Assembly (NCBI GenBank): GCA_964370675.1
Contig: CAYJKC010000016.1
Location: forward strand, 1-42,303
Direction: 5' to 3'
DNA: 42,303 nucleotides
Origin: CAYJAD01 sp964370675
Lineage (GTDB): Bacteria > Desulfobacterota > Desulfovibrionia > Desulfovibrionales > Desulfovibrionaceae
In this document: in pieces, positions 1 through 9,155 of the stretch
How the letters are laid out: every line of letters starts with the position of its first letter
Numbering within the stretch: position 1 is the stretch's first letter
Made by a program: the position numbers and the translations under genes
Notes under the pieces: model-generated
Database searches by the model: none
What the model was told of the DNA's origin: nothing
What the model saw: only the letters and a program-made list of their open reading frames with translations

Positions 1-130
1 CGTTGGCCCTATTATAAAAAGCCCCGCCGCTACCATTAGTAGCAGTATTGGCTATGAAGGTAGCAGTTATATTACCAATGCTGGCTGTGGAGTTAGTGGC
101 GTTGGCCCTATTATAAAAAGCCCCGCCGCT
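1..130. repeat. 99-bp coding repeat in the Pmp-like gene
   Basis: A 31-bp segment starting CGTTGGCCCTATTATAAAAA at 1-31 recurs exactly at 100-130, giving a 99-bp (33-codon) period. Between the exact parts the sequence diverges. Long identical stretches in such a gene make unit gain or loss by recombination likely. Confidence 0.8.
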
Positions 131-787
131 CTGAAGAGCGGTATTGGCAAAAAAATCTGCGTTAATATTATAGCCACCGGATTTGTCCTCATTATTAATG
201 GCTCCGCCGTTAGTGCCAGGCATACCATAAAAAGCACCGCTGGTGATTTCGGCGATGAGGCCGCTACCTAGACGAAGTTCAGACGGAGTTTGTAAGGGGG
301 TGACATAGTAAGGAGTAGTTACACCATTAACCATAGTGTCAAAGGCAATACTTCCTGCTGGAGCAGTGCCTTGAGCAATAACATAACGCCCATCTACGGT
401 GCGTGGAATAATGGCACCCAAGAGGGCATTAATATCGTTATACGTGGCTTGGTTGGCAGGATTTTTGTATAAAAGACCATGTGTGCCACTACCAGGCAAG
501 TTAATATTGCTTACATAGCTTTTACCCATTTGGGTTGGCTCAAGTAAAAAATGATCCTCAGCATCGGGAACAGTATAACAAACTGTTGAATGATTCTGCG
601 TAACACATTCAATGTGTACAGCCTGCGCTGCACTTGGACTAAGCACAGCACTTGCAAGCACTGCCACAAAACCAGCAGTAATTGCAGCATGCTTTAACAA
701 AGTGCCAAAATTATTTAAGATATTACATTTTTTAAGCACTGCCTTGTAACGGTTAATTAAATTAGTGAGGGCGTTTTTTGATTGCAT
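1..787 (-). CDS. Pmp/autotransporter-like repetitive surface protein, N-terminal part
   Basis: The reading frame opens at the ATG at 787-785, after a good AAGGA ribosome site, and stays open to the window edge, so about 262 N-terminal residues are seen and the C-terminus is missing. Residues 1-55 form a long signal peptide of the autotransporter kind: a basic start, a hydrophobic stretch (AAITAGFVAVLASAVL) and an AQA cut site. Residues 55-170 are non-repetitive. After that come units with FFAN or FIAN followed by GGAFYN, spaced about 33 residues apart. FxxN plus GGA[ILVF] is the pattern of chlamydial polymorphic outer membrane proteins and related right-handed beta-helix passengers. I infer a surface-exposed or secreted adhesin-like beta-helix. 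The C-terminal beta-barrel expected of an autotransporter lies outside the window and cannot be confirmed. Confidence 0.75.
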   Translation of the reverse strand, partial: MQSKNALTNLINRYKAVLKKCNILNNFGTLLKHAAITAGFVAVLASAVLSPSAAQAVHIECVTQNHSTVCYTVPDAEDHFLLEPTQMGKSYVSNINLPGSGTHGLLYKNPANQATYNDINALLGAIIPRTVDGRYVIAQGTAPAGSIAFDTMVNGVTTPYYVTPLQTPSELRLGSGLIAEITSGAFYGMPGTNGGAINNEDKSGGYNINADFFANTALQSGGAFYNRANATNSTASIGNITATFIANTATNGSGGAFYNRAN

Positions 788-1105
788 GGGTATTCCTTTT
801 AAGTATTTTATCAGTTTATAGAACGAACCATGTAAAGATAAAGAAAAAATATTGAAAAAGCAAGAAAGAGACATATTTCAAAAATAAGAGTGGTCCTTAC
901 ATTGGGAGCAATCCATGCTTTAAAGATGCTTTGCTGTCCACAAAAGTGTTGCCTATCCAGATGCAAACTCCATTCGGGCTTGATACGGTTCTCTTGTTTT
1001 TGAGCTTTTGGGGTTTGAAGAAGGCGATGTGTCATCATCAAGAAAACTAACATGCAGCATCTTGCGTAGACACTATCGAGATGGCTGGTGCCTGGTTTGT
1101 TGATG
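788..1105. other. Intergenic region between umuC and the Pmp-like gene
   Basis: This 318-bp stretch holds no gene I can support. A leftward 80-codon frame (1053-811) with a hydrophobic C-terminal end exists but lacks a ribosome site and recognisable similarity. The leftward promoter of the Pmp-like gene should lie here. Its ribosome site (AAGGAA, complement of about 793-798) is clear, but no convincing -35/-10 pair stands out. Confidence 0.5.
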
Positions 1106-2419
1106 TTACTTACACCAAGCTATGGGCAAGCTATGCCAATTGCTAATAAATTGTGGGGATAAATACTTTTGACTCATGCGCCATGGTGCTTTTTCATCAA
1201 GTCCTTGGCTGGCATATTTAAGGGTATGCCTACCAAAGCGATTATTAATAGCATCTAATGTAGACATAAGTTGCTCGGTTCGGTTTTGCTTTTCTTCTTG
1301 ATTGGGGTCAAGCATGCTTAATAAATTACCCTGATATGCGTGAGCATGGCAAATTTCATAAAGCATTATACCAGCCTTGGCATAGGGCGTATCTTCCTTA
1401 AAAGCAAGATTTAAGCCCCGCATGGCAGCTTGTATAAATGTCTTGGTGTCGCTTGTGGGGTGGGGTAGGGTAATGTGTATGGTTTTGGCATACTGATTTT
1501 GCCCATGCCTTGAGGTACGAATATATACAGCAATGCCACCGGCAAGCAGGTTTTCGTGGCGCAAGCGTGTGGCAGCATTGGCTACAAAACTTGATAGAGC
1601 TTCGGATAAATGTTGTTTTGCATAAATTTTTGTCCCAAATGAGCGCGAAGAAACAAGGCTTTTGCGTATGGATGTGAGGGAGTCTTCTGCCACACAAGCT
1701 ATGCCTCTTAGCTCCATGGCTGTGTGCAATCCCGTGATGCTAAGCTTCTTTTTTAGCCATAAGTTGTCTTGGTCGCGTAAATCTTTAGCTGTATAAATGC
1801 CATGCATGCGCAATTTTAGGGCATGACGCCGCCCTATGCCCCAAACTTCATCTACAGCAATTTTAGCAAGTAAAGCATCTTGCTCAATTTTACAGCTTGG
1901 AAAGTGAAATATTCCAGTATTTTTTTTAGCTAAATGATTGGCAAGTTTAGCCAAGGTCTTGGTGGGACCAAGCCCGATAGATACAGTTATGCCAGTCCAA
2001 GCCAAAATGCGTTCGCGCAGTGCACTTGCCACTTGTTCGGCATTGGCGCGTATTGCACCTGTAAATGGAATGAATGCTTCATCAATGGAATATTGTTCAA
2101 TGCAGGGGGTAATGCTTTCTGCTGTGTCCATAACTCTTTGTGATATATCACCATATAGAGCATAGTTTGATGAAAAAACTGCTACATTATGTTTTTTTAA
2201 TAAGGGGCGTGCTTTAAATTCTGGCTCACCCATGGGTATTCCTAGGGCTTTTGCCTCAGCAGAGCGCGCCACAATGCAGCCATCATTATTGGAAAGAACT
2301 ACAATGGGATGATTTTGCAAATCGGGGCGAAAAATGCGTTCGCATGAGGCATAAAAATTATTGCAATCCATAAGCCCCCAAAGTTGAGGGCTGTGCATAT
2401 TAAAGTTTGTGGATGACAT
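1106..2419 (-). CDS. umuC: DNA polymerase V catalytic subunit UmuC
   Basis: This is a Y-family translesion DNA polymerase that copies past DNA lesions when bound to processed UmuD. At 437 residues it is close to the usual length of about 420. The polymerase active site is visible as MDCNNFYASCERIF (Asp18) and YSIDEAF (Asp113-Glu114). A helix-hairpin-helix region (VWGIGRRHALKLRMHGI) and a little-finger domain follow. The start at 2419 lies inside the end of umuD (20-nt overlap), which indicates translational coupling. An in-frame ATG seven codons later is possible. Control is presumably shared with umuD through the SOS response. Confidence 0.95.
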   Translation of the reverse strand: MSSTNFNMHSPQLWGLMDCNNFYASCERIFRPDLQNHPIVVLSNNDGCIVARSAEAKALGIPMGEPEFKARPLLKKHNVAVFSSNYALYGDISQRVMDTAESITPCIEQYSIDEAFIPFTGAIRANAEQVASALRERILAWTGITVSIGLGPTKTLAKLANHLAKKNTGIFHFPSCKIEQDALLAKIAVDEVWGIGRRHALKLRMHGIYTAKDLRDQDNLWLKKKLSITGLHTAMELRGIACVAEDSLTSIRKSLVSSRSFGTKIYAKQHLSEALSSFVANAATRLRHENLLAGGIAVYIRTSRHGQNQYAKTIHITLPHPTSDTKTFIQAAMRGLNLAFKEDTPYAKAGIMLYEICHAHAYQGNLLSMLDPNQEEKQNRTEQLMSTLDAINNRFGRHTLKYASQGLDEKAPWRMSQKYLSPQFISNWHSLPIAWCK

Positions 2420-2855
2420 AGCTTACCACTCCCCAAATATGTACATGCTCACGTTCGGTTATATCTATCTCTTTATAATCCGCATTTTCTGGCATAAGCA
2501 AAACCTGACCCTGACGGCGCACAAGCCTTTTCACCGTAAGCTCTCCGTCCACGGCAGCTATGACAATGCGATTGTGGGCGGCCTCTAAGGAGCGGTCTAC
2601 TATGAGTAAATCACCATCATGTATGCCAGCACCAAGCATGGATTCACCTTGAGCGCGCAAAAAGAAAGTAGCAGCCGCATTATTAACCAAGTAGCGGTGT
2701 AAATCTAGTTGTTGGTCAATATAGTCATCGGCAGGTGATGGAAATCCTGCGGAAACAGAAGACATAAATAAAGCAATACCTTCGCGTTCTTCTGGATTTT
2801 GATGTGCTGTTCCTACAAAGCTTAAACTAGGACTTAGGGTAATTTGCTTGCTCAT
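2400..2855 (-). CDS. umuD: Self-cleaving polymerase V subunit UmuD
   Basis: This is a LexA/S24-family protein that cuts itself on RecA filaments to give UmuD', the partner of UmuC. The Ser-Lys dyad is Ser72 (in GESMLGAGI) and Lys109 (in GELTVKRL), and the likely cut is Ala36-Gly37 in SVSAGFPSP. At 151 residues it is slightly longer than the E. coli protein (139). It lacks a DNA-binding domain, so it is not LexA itself. It is the first gene of umuDC. Overlapping palindromes lie 17-43 bp upstream of its start and are the likely damage-response operator. Confidence 0.93.
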   Translation of the reverse strand: MSKQITLSPSLSFVGTAHQNPEEREGIALFMSSVSAGFPSPADDYIDQQLDLHRYLVNNAAATFFLRAQGESMLGAGIHDGDLLIVDRSLEAAHNRIVIAAVDGELTVKRLVRRQGQVLLMPENADYKEIDITEREHVHIWGVVSYVIHKL

Positions 2856-2871
2856 GGGTGTAAGATAGCTT

Positions 2872-2898
2872 GCTATGTAACATAGCGCAAGTTACATA
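2872..2898. promoter_or_regulatory. Nested palindromes in front of umuDC, candidate SOS operator
   Basis: Two overlapping inverted repeats are present. GCTATGT-A-ACATAGC (2872-2886) is a perfect 15-bp palindrome. TATGTAAC (2874-2881) pairs with GTTACATA (2891-2898) across a 9-nt spacer. They lie where the umuD promoter should be. Neither matches the E. coli CTGT-N8-ACAG box, so the binding protein (a divergent LexA or another repressor) is inferred from context. Confidence 0.5.
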
Positions 2899-2987
2899 AT
2901 GGGTAGCGGCACAAAGAACTTTAGTGTGCTAGATAGTAACTAATTGCATCATATTAGAGTTATGTGAGGTCACTTAAAGTTAAATAT

Positions 2988-3947
2988 TTATTTTTTTTGA
3001 GCAGCTTCTTTAGCCTCTTGAATGGGTTTTGAAAAAAACTCAGCATAACTATTAAGCACTGCTGTAAAGCCTGCACCATTTAAAAAATCTGGTGTTGCAC
3101 CAAGTTTGGCAAGCTTTTCTTGCACTTCGGGGTTATTTAGTGCTTCGGCAAAAAGTTCTTCATAGCGTTTTATGATGTGTGCAGGTGTTTTGGGTGGGGC
3201 AACAATGCCACAAGCTGAATTATAAACATATTCTGGTCCTAGAATTTCTACAAAAGTTGGCACATCTGGCAAAGTCATGTCGCGTTTGGCTGAACTTACG
3301 GCAATGGTTTGCAAATCTTTTTGATGCATATATGCCACAATAGGCATATATCCAACTGTTACATGCTTACCAAGTAGAGCAGCCGTAACAGCTCCGCTAC
3401 CATCATAAGCCACATATGGTAGGTCCGCACCTGGATAATTATCCATAACCTTGTTATGAAAAAGACGCTGGGCAGTGAAGGAACCCGGACTTGCTAAATT
3501 GAACTTACCCTTTTGTTCTTGTGCTTTTTGCATAAGCTCAGCAATGCTAGATATGCCTAAATCTTTGTGTACAACCCAACCCATAGTTAGAGTAATAATT
3601 TGACATACATGCTGTAAATCAGTGTATTTAAATCCTACATTTTTATACTCTGGTAAAACTGTAAGCACACTGGTGGATGTAAAGCTAATGGTATAACCAT
3701 CGGGGCGTGCGCGCAAAACATCAAGCATGGCAGGAGCGCCGCCACCTGTGGGTTTGTTGATAATAACTAAATTAATATCATATGTTTTTTTAAGATAATC
3801 ACCAATAACGCGCATGACTGGGTCAATGGCACCACCCACATCAAAGGGAATAATGACAGTTATGGGTTTAGTTGGAAAGTCACTTGCTTTGGCAACATTT
3901 ACAAAAAATAAGCTAAATCCTAAAACTAAGGTGGCAAAAATTTTCAT
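2988..3947 (-). CDS. Tripartite tricarboxylate transporter solute-binding protein (TctC/Bug family)
   Basis: This 319-residue periplasmic binding protein is of normal TctC length. A signal peptide (MKIFATLVLGFSLFFVNVAKA) precedes the mature start SDFPTKPITVIIPFDVGGAID, where PFDVGGAID is the family ligand-loop region (usually PFxxGGxxD). It should capture a carboxylate-type substrate and pass it to the TctAB membrane pair encoded directly upstream. The gap to tctA is 50 bp. The order here is B-A-C, not the textbook C-B-A. The substrate cannot be read from sequence. Confidence 0.9.
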   Translation of the reverse strand: MKIFATLVLGFSLFFVNVAKASDFPTKPITVIIPFDVGGAIDPVMRVIGDYLKKTYDINLVIINKPTGGGAPAMLDVLRARPDGYTISFTSTSVLTVLPEYKNVGFKYTDLQHVCQIITLTMGWVVHKDLGISSIAELMQKAQEQKGKFNLASPGSFTAQRLFHNKVMDNYPGADLPYVAYDGSGAVTAALLGKHVTVGYMPIVAYMHQKDLQTIAVSSAKRDMTLPDVPTFVEILGPEYVYNSACGIVAPPKTPAHIIKRYEELFAEALNNPEVQEKLAKLGATPDFLNGAGFTAVLNSYAEFFSKPIQEAKEAAQKK

Positions 3948-3997
3948 TTTATATCTCTTGTTTTTATCTTAAGTGTTATCGTAAGGTTTATGCATTT

Positions 3998-5476
3998 TTA
4001 TGTTTTTTTCCATTGGTTTTTAGCACTTTTAAGCAAAACGATTAAGGCTATCACAAGTATAATACATGATATGGGACTTGTAAAAAATATGGAAAAATCA
4101 TTGCGCGAAATGGTTAAAGCACGTCGAAAATTGGACTCTGCCAGTGGTGCAAGAATTAAAGATAATAATAAAGGAGATTGGGCTATGTCAAGTTTTAACA
4201 TAAGGTAGCCTAATATACCAAAAACAAACATGATTACTAAATCAAAACTTGAATGGTTTACCGCATAACTGCCGATGGTGCAAAGCACTAGAACTATGGG
4301 CATAAGAATATTTGCAGGTACATTAACAATTTTGCCCATAAAGCGCACTGCCACATAACCTAAACCAAGGATTAAGAAATTAGCAATAAAAAATGCCGTG
4401 AAAATGCCTGCCACAGTGCTTTGATGTTGCTCAAAAAGTAATGGACCTGGGGCTAAACCTTGAATCATTAGTGCTCCTAGCATGATGGCAGTAAGCACAT
4501 CACCGGGCACACCCAAGGTAAGCATGGGAATAAGTGCGCCTCCGGTAACTCCGTTATTAGCACTTTCAGTGGCGGCAATGCCCTCTAAAGAGCCATGCCC
4601 AAATAATTCTGGATTTTTGGAAAATCGTTTTGATTCTGCATAGGCAATGAAGGTAGCTGCTGTGGGTCCGGTGGCAGGAATAATGCCAATAATGACCCCA
4701 ATAAGAGATGAGCGTATTAAGTTGATCTTGTTGGAGTATATTTCTTTAAAATTTAATCTTTTATTGGATACATTGCCTTGTCTTACTATGCTATTTTGTC
4801 CTCTAAAAATATGCTCAATACATAGTAAAACTTGCGACACAGCAAAAAGTCCAATTAAGGTGGGGATTAAAGTTATACCATTGATAAGATTATTATTATC
4901 AAATGTATTTCTAAAATCGCCAGACACTGGGTCAATGCCAATGCTTGCAAGGTAAAGTCCCACAAAGGTTGCTGCAAGGCCTTTGAGCATATTTCCAGAT
5001 GATAATGTTGCTACCACACAAAGGGCAAATACAGCTAAGGCAAAATATTCTGCTGGTCCAAATGATGTGGCTATACCAGCAAGTAATGGAGCGCAAAGCA
5101 CTAAGAAAATAGCACTAAATGTTCCTCCAAAAAATGATGCAAAGGTTGCCATCTCAAGTGCTTTTCGCGATTGTCCCTTGGCTGTGAGGTGCGGCCCTTC
5201 AAGCAGAGTGGCAGCAGCAGCAACTGTCCCCGGTGTGCCAAGTAGTATGGCAGAAATAGAGCCCCCATAAATGGCACCGGCATACATACCAAGTAACATA
5301 GAAAAAGCCTCCACAGAAGCTAAACCAAAGGTAAGTGGAATGAGTAGAGCAATACCCATGCTAGCTGTGAGCCCAGGAATGCTGCCAAAGATTATGCCAA
5401 GCAAAACTCCCATAAAATTTGCCATAAGCGCGTTTAGGCTAAAAGCTATTTGTATGCCAGAAATTATTTCATTCAC
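3998..5476 (-). CDS. Tripartite tricarboxylate transporter large permease (TctA family)
   Basis: This 492-residue polytopic membrane protein has the two TctA signature regions: GSIPGLTASMGIALLIPLTF near residue 32, followed by GMYAGAIYGGSISAILLGTPG, and the second-half pair GIIPATGPTAATFIAY and GALIPMLTLGVPG. It is the ion-coupled translocation subunit. The start codon appears to be GTG (5476-5474) with only a weak ribosome site, 24 nt after the tctB stop, so translation probably depends on tctB. Length and motif order are typical and no damage is seen. Confidence 0.93.
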   Translation of the reverse strand: MNEIISGIQIAFSLNALMANFMGVLLGIIFGSIPGLTASMGIALLIPLTFGLASVEAFSMLLGMYAGAIYGGSISAILLGTPGTVAAAATLLEGPHLTAKGQSRKALEMATFASFFGGTFSAIFLVLCAPLLAGIATSFGPAEYFALAVFALCVVATLSSGNMLKGLAATFVGLYLASIGIDPVSGDFRNTFDNNNLINGITLIPTLIGLFAVSQVLLCIEHIFRGQNSIVRQGNVSNKRLNFKEIYSNKINLIRSSLIGVIIGIIPATGPTAATFIAYAESKRFSKNPELFGHGSLEGIAATESANNGVTGGALIPMLTLGVPGDVLTAIMLGALMIQGLAPGPLLFEQHQSTVAGIFTAFFIANFLILGLGYVAVRFMGKIVNVPANILMPIVLVLCTIGSYAVNHSSFDLVIMFVFGILGYLMLKLDIAQSPLLLSLILAPLAESNFRRALTISRNDFSIFFTSPISCIILVIALIVLLKSAKNQWKKT

Positions 5477-5500
5477 AATATTATCACTAAAGACTAAGAG

Positions 5501-5977
5501 TTATGGGAGCATAATATTAAAAAAATGTCCAAAAGAAAGTAGGCAAATTATCACTACCATAACAGCGCCTGCAAAAACTTTATACCATGTTTTTTGCCCT
5601 AGAATATACATGGAAATTGTTAAAAATATAAGTGAAGCAATAGTAAATCCACCACCATAGCTTATATTTAATAATGTTGCATAATTACCTATAAAAATCA
5701 TGCTTATTAAATATAAGGCAAAAAACATAAAGTAAGAGATTGTTTTTATGATAGGTTTTATGTCTTTGTGGATATTTTTTTGTTTTTTTGCACAAAATGA
5801 ACGAATTAACAGCAAACTTGCACAAAAAGCGCAACCGGCAAGGCTAAGCCATGGTAGTGCTAAAGGTCCTACAAGTTCGTCAGTAATAGGAATGCTGGTG
5901 GTTAAAATTCCATAAAGACCTATGCCGCATAAGAGCAGAAGTGCTATGCCCACATATGCATTATTTTGTTCTTTCAT
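5501..5977 (-). CDS. Tripartite tricarboxylate transporter small permease (TctB family)
   Basis: This 158-residue protein has four hydrophobic segments, as expected for TctB. Its sequence is poorly conserved, and the call rests on size, topology and its place next to tctA and tctC. It is the first gene of the transporter set. A sirtuin gene ends 58 bp upstream on the same strand, so the four genes may form one transcript. Confidence 0.82.
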   Translation of the reverse strand: MKEQNNAYVGIALLLLCGIGLYGILTTSIPITDELVGPLALPWLSLAGCAFCASLLLIRSFCAKKQKNIHKDIKPIIKTISYFMFFALYLISMIFIGNYATLLNISYGGGFTIASLIFLTISMYILGQKTWYKVFAGAVMVVIICLLSFGHFFNIMLP

Positions 5978-6035
5978 TATATTAATTTTATTTACTATAT
6001 CATGTTATATGCTAAGTATATATTTCTATGGGCAT

Positions 6036-6782
6036 TTATTGCACTTTTTCGTTAAGCTTGACAAAGGTTTCACCAAGATCTGTGCCTTTATAGCTAACTG
6101 ATTGATCAATATATGTTGGCGCAGCATTAATAATGGCAAGTTTTGCTCCACTTGATAATGCTATGCGTGGAATATCAGCAGCCGGAAATACTGTAAGACT
6201 AGTGCCCAAAATCAATAATAAATCTGTTTTTTGAGCATGCATTTCTGACATACTTAAGGCGTGAATAGGCAAGGACTCACCAAAAAATACAATATTTGGT
6301 TTGAGAACTCCATTACAGCTTGGACAATGTGGCACTTGCTGTTCCTGTAACATGCTTAAAACTTGCTCAAATTCATATTCTTTTGCACATGCAAGACAAG
6401 TGTGAATCATGGGCGAGCCATGCAGCTCAAATACTTCCTTGGATCCTGCTTTTTGATGTAGTATATCAACATTTTGAGTTATTACTGCCTTAACAATACC
6501 CTTATCTTCAAGCTTAGCTAAAACTTCATGTACAATATTAGGTATGGCGGCCGTAGCGTATAAAAAATCATGCGAATGCTTATAGTAATAACTTGGGTCA
6601 GCACGGAAAGCATGAACATCAAATAGCCTGCTTGCATCAATGTCTTTACGATTATAAAGCCCACCAACTCCACGAAAATCTGGAATGCCAGACAGTGTAG
6701 AAATACCAGCACCTGTAAGCACCACACAATGCTTGGCATTAGACATAAGTTCCCAAAGTTGTTCTATATTATTTTTTTGCAT
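6036..6782 (-). CDS. Sir2-family NAD-dependent protein deacylase
   Basis: This 248-residue sirtuin uses NAD+ to remove acyl groups from lysines. All core motifs are present: GAGIS (24-28) and PDFRG (34-38) for NAD binding, TQNVDILHQKAG (102-113), catalytic His121 in ELHGS, four zinc cysteines (129, 132, 153, 156), KPNIVFFGE, and GTSLTVFPA. The ribosome site GAGGA precedes the ATG. It sits directly upstream of tctBAC, which would suit regulation of carboxylate uptake or of acyl-CoA enzymes by deacylation, but that link is only positional. A hairpin near 6870-6890 lies upstream, close to its probable promoter. Confidence 0.93.
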   Translation of the reverse strand: MQKNNIEQLWELMSNAKHCVVLTGAGISTLSGIPDFRGVGGLYNRKDIDASRLFDVHAFRADPSYYYKHSHDFLYATAAIPNIVHEVLAKLEDKGIVKAVITQNVDILHQKAGSKEVFELHGSPMIHTCLACAKEYEFEQVLSMLQEQQVPHCPSCNGVLKPNIVFFGESLPIHALSMSEMHAQKTDLLLILGTSLTVFPAADIPRIALSSGAKLAIINAAPTYIDQSVSYKGTDLGETFVKLNEKVQ

Positions 6783-6925
6783 AGAAATATCCTCAATTTG
6801 TTTAAGCTAGCATAATTAATACTTTTACGCAATTTATTGTACTTGGGGTTCGCATATATTGCTTTGAGCCTTAATTTTATAATTTAAGTATTACATTTTT
6901 GATAAATTATTAAGATGATATATTA

Positions 6926-7708
6926 TTATGAAAAAAATAACAAACGCAGGCAGCCAATACTTGAAACTATGATTAAAAATAGTATGGCATATCTTTTGAA
7001 TTTATTTTCATCAAATTTTCCAAAGAGTTTATGCCCAATATATAGTCCTGCAACCATGCAAGGTAAAAAAAATAAAGCCACCCATACAGTATTTAGCGTT
7101 GTAAGCCCTAATTTAACAAAAATTGCCGATGCCCAAATATCTGTTATCAAAAAATAAGCTATAATAGTAGCACGCCCAACCGCTGCACCACTAGGGCTTG
7201 AAAAGAAAAGTAAAATAACAGGTGGTCCGCCATTGGCAGAAGCTCCATTAATAATACCTGAGATAATGCCAGTCCCAACTACTTCTAAGGGGGTTAAATG
7301 TCGGCTAAGGTAATAACCGCGTAAAAGAATTAAGCTTAAAACAATAACTGTTACATTTATAGCTACTGTCATGGGAATGGGAGAAATAATAACTAAAGAA
7401 GCCACTCCAAGTGGTGTTCCAATAAGTACTCCCACAGTAAGCCATTTTAGCATTTTCCAGTGAATATGTTGCCATACAGCAGGTAAATGCACAATGCTTG
7501 CCATAATTTCCCATAGCAATATGAAGGAGGTGGCTTTTGCTGGAGGCATAAATTGGGTCATGGTAACAACTAAGGCTAAGGAAAATCCAAAGCCAGTCAT
7601 GCCACGTAAAATTGCTCCAAAAAAAACAATTATTCCCAGCGTATATAGTTCTATCAAAGAGATATCAAGCTCTGCAAGTAAATAAACTAATAAAGGGGAT
7701 AAATCCAT
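6926..7708 (-). CDS. TauE/SafE-family membrane transporter
   Basis: This 260-residue protein has about eight hydrophobic helices in two halves. Each half carries the family's glycine-rich turn: FFGAILRGMTGFGFSLAL near residue 30, and GIISGIINGASANGGPPV near residue 155. The family exports sulfite, sulfoacetate or other small organosulfur or carboxylate anions, and the substrate here is unknown. It is upstream of the sirtuin on the same strand with a 143-bp gap, so it is probably a separate transcript. No truncation is visible. Confidence 0.88.
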   Translation of the reverse strand: MDLSPLLVYLLAELDISLIELYTLGIIVFFGAILRGMTGFGFSLALVVTMTQFMPPAKATSFILLWEIMASIVHLPAVWQHIHWKMLKWLTVGVLIGTPLGVASLVIISPIPMTVAINVTVIVLSLILLRGYYLSRHLTPLEVVGTGIISGIINGASANGGPPVILLFFSSPSGAAVGRATIIAYFLITDIWASAIFVKLGLTTLNTVWVALFFLPCMVAGLYIGHKLFGKFDENKFKRYAILFLIIVSSIGCLRLLFFS

Positions 7709-7875
7709 TTTTGTTTTGGGCTTAGTTTAATTTTGAAGTTGTTATATTAAAATGCATTACTTGTCGTAGTATTTGATAAACTATTAACTGTTTTTATATG
7801 AATTTAAAAAGATTGTATTGTTGAATGAATTTGTTTCATATGCAGATTATTATGCATTTGATGGAAAACTTTACT

Positions 7876-8973
7876 TTAATCAGCATAAAGCCTGAACTTG
7901 CGAAGCATTGTTTTATCATTATTTTTTTTGCAAATATCCATAACAGTCCAGTTATCTTTATCTCTTGCATGTACGTTAGCATTATATTCTAGTAGTACTT
8001 CAACCATATCTAAATGTCCTTCAGCATAGGCAATCATAAGAGCAGTTTTACCTACTTCACTTTTTGAAAATAGTCGCAAAATCTTATTTTCGTCAAAGTC
8101 TTCTAATGGGTAGTCTATATCTACACCTTTTTCAAGCAAGGCCTTAACAACGCTTTTTAAGTTTTCTTTTACAGAGAGCAAGAAAAATGGGTATTCTCTG
8201 TCGTAACCTGAAGGAACTATATTTAAATCATCAACAAAGCTGGTTTTTTTTATAATGTTATAAAGCATGCGCTCATGTCTTTTGTGAAAAACAAAATGAT
8301 AAACATCTTGTTTTTCAAGCTTATTGCTGGCAAGAAACTCCATCATTTGCCTTGTGGTCATGGTGGAAATTTCTTTAGATTTAGAAAGCAATATATTATA
8401 TATTTGTTTTCTTTTGTTATATTCGTCACGAGTCCTTAGGTGGGCTGAAAATATAAACTTGGTGTTGGTACTAATATTTGATTCTGATAGCACATAGTCA
8501 AAAATATCTTCTCTCTTATGATTTTTTACTTTTAAGTCTACCTTATCAAGTAAGTAGTGCACAGAAAAATAGTCACGATTTTTAATGGCAAGCATTAATG
8601 GAGTATATGAACCAGTGGCATCAAAGGAGTTAATATCTGCTTTATGCTTAATTAATAAGCTTAATATTTTGTGATGTCCATTTAATATAGAGTAGTGGAT
8701 GGGGGTATGATTTTTTAAATCACAAATATTTAAGTCAGCTTTTGCTTTAATTAATAGTCTAGCTATTTCGTAGTGACCATATTTACATGCAAGTAAAAGT
8801 CCAGATTCATTATTATTATTAATAAGCAAAACCATAGAGTCAGATTTATTTAAAAAATCCTTAATTAGTGGTAGGTTACCCACAGTGCAAGCCTTAAAAA
8901 AATCAGCTGGTGTTCTTTCAACTGCCTGTTTTTTCTTAGGCTTTTCATCTAACTCAAAGTCTTCTATAATCAT
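7876..8973 (-). CDS. Ankyrin-repeat protein
   Basis: This 365-residue protein has no signal peptide or membrane helix. Ankyrin repeats are visible at about 24-53, 56-85 (SGLLLACKYGHYEIARLLI), 89-118 (TPIHYSILNGHHKILSLLI) and 122-151. A non-repeat, charged middle part follows (about 155-250). One or two further repeats lie near 258-355 (KTALMIAYAEGHLDMVEVLL). Such proteins bind other proteins, and in host-associated bacteria they are sometimes effectors. No secretion signal or effector domain can be seen here, so the role is unknown. It is monocistronic. The 180 bp upstream show no clear promoter. Confidence 0.85.
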   Translation of the reverse strand: MIIEDFELDEKPKKKQAVERTPADFFKACTVGNLPLIKDFLNKSDSMVLLINNNNESGLLLACKYGHYEIARLLIKAKADLNICDLKNHTPIHYSILNGHHKILSLLIKHKADINSFDATGSYTPLMLAIKNRDYFSVHYLLDKVDLKVKNHKREDIFDYVLSESNISTNTKFIFSAHLRTRDEYNKRKQIYNILLSKSKEISTMTTRQMMEFLASNKLEKQDVYHFVFHKRHERMLYNIIKKTSFVDDLNIVPSGYDREYPFFLLSVKENLKSVVKALLEKGVDIDYPLEDFDENKILRLFSKSEVGKTALMIAYAEGHLDMVEVLLEYNANVHARDKDNWTVMDICKKNNDKTMLRKFRLYAD

Positions 8974-9155
8974 TGTATGAATCCAAGGCTAATGATTATT
9001 TGTGTAAAGCGCATAACTATGTTCTTCATTTGAACAAATACTAGAAATAGTGTTAAACCAATTTAAGCGGTAGCGCAAGTAGTTTTGTATACACTTATTT
9101 GAAAAAGTAAATTTTTTGAGTGATATGCTTGATTTGACTACGTAATTTTTAGGTG

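Noticed and set aside
811..1053. Leftward 80-codon frame between umuC and the Pmp-like gene, with a hydrophobic C-terminal stretch
   Set aside because: No ribosome site, no recognisable similarity and AT-driven composition; kept only as a note on the intergenic region.
5271..5660. Rightward 129-codon frame over tctA and tctB
   Set aside because: It is antisense to two clear transporter genes and reads as a mirror of their hydrophobic codons.
9036..9050. GTTC-N7-GAAC repeat upstream of the ankyrin gene as a LexA box
   Set aside because: Four-base arms are too short to be meaningful in an AT-rich gap and the motif differs from the umuDC palindromes.
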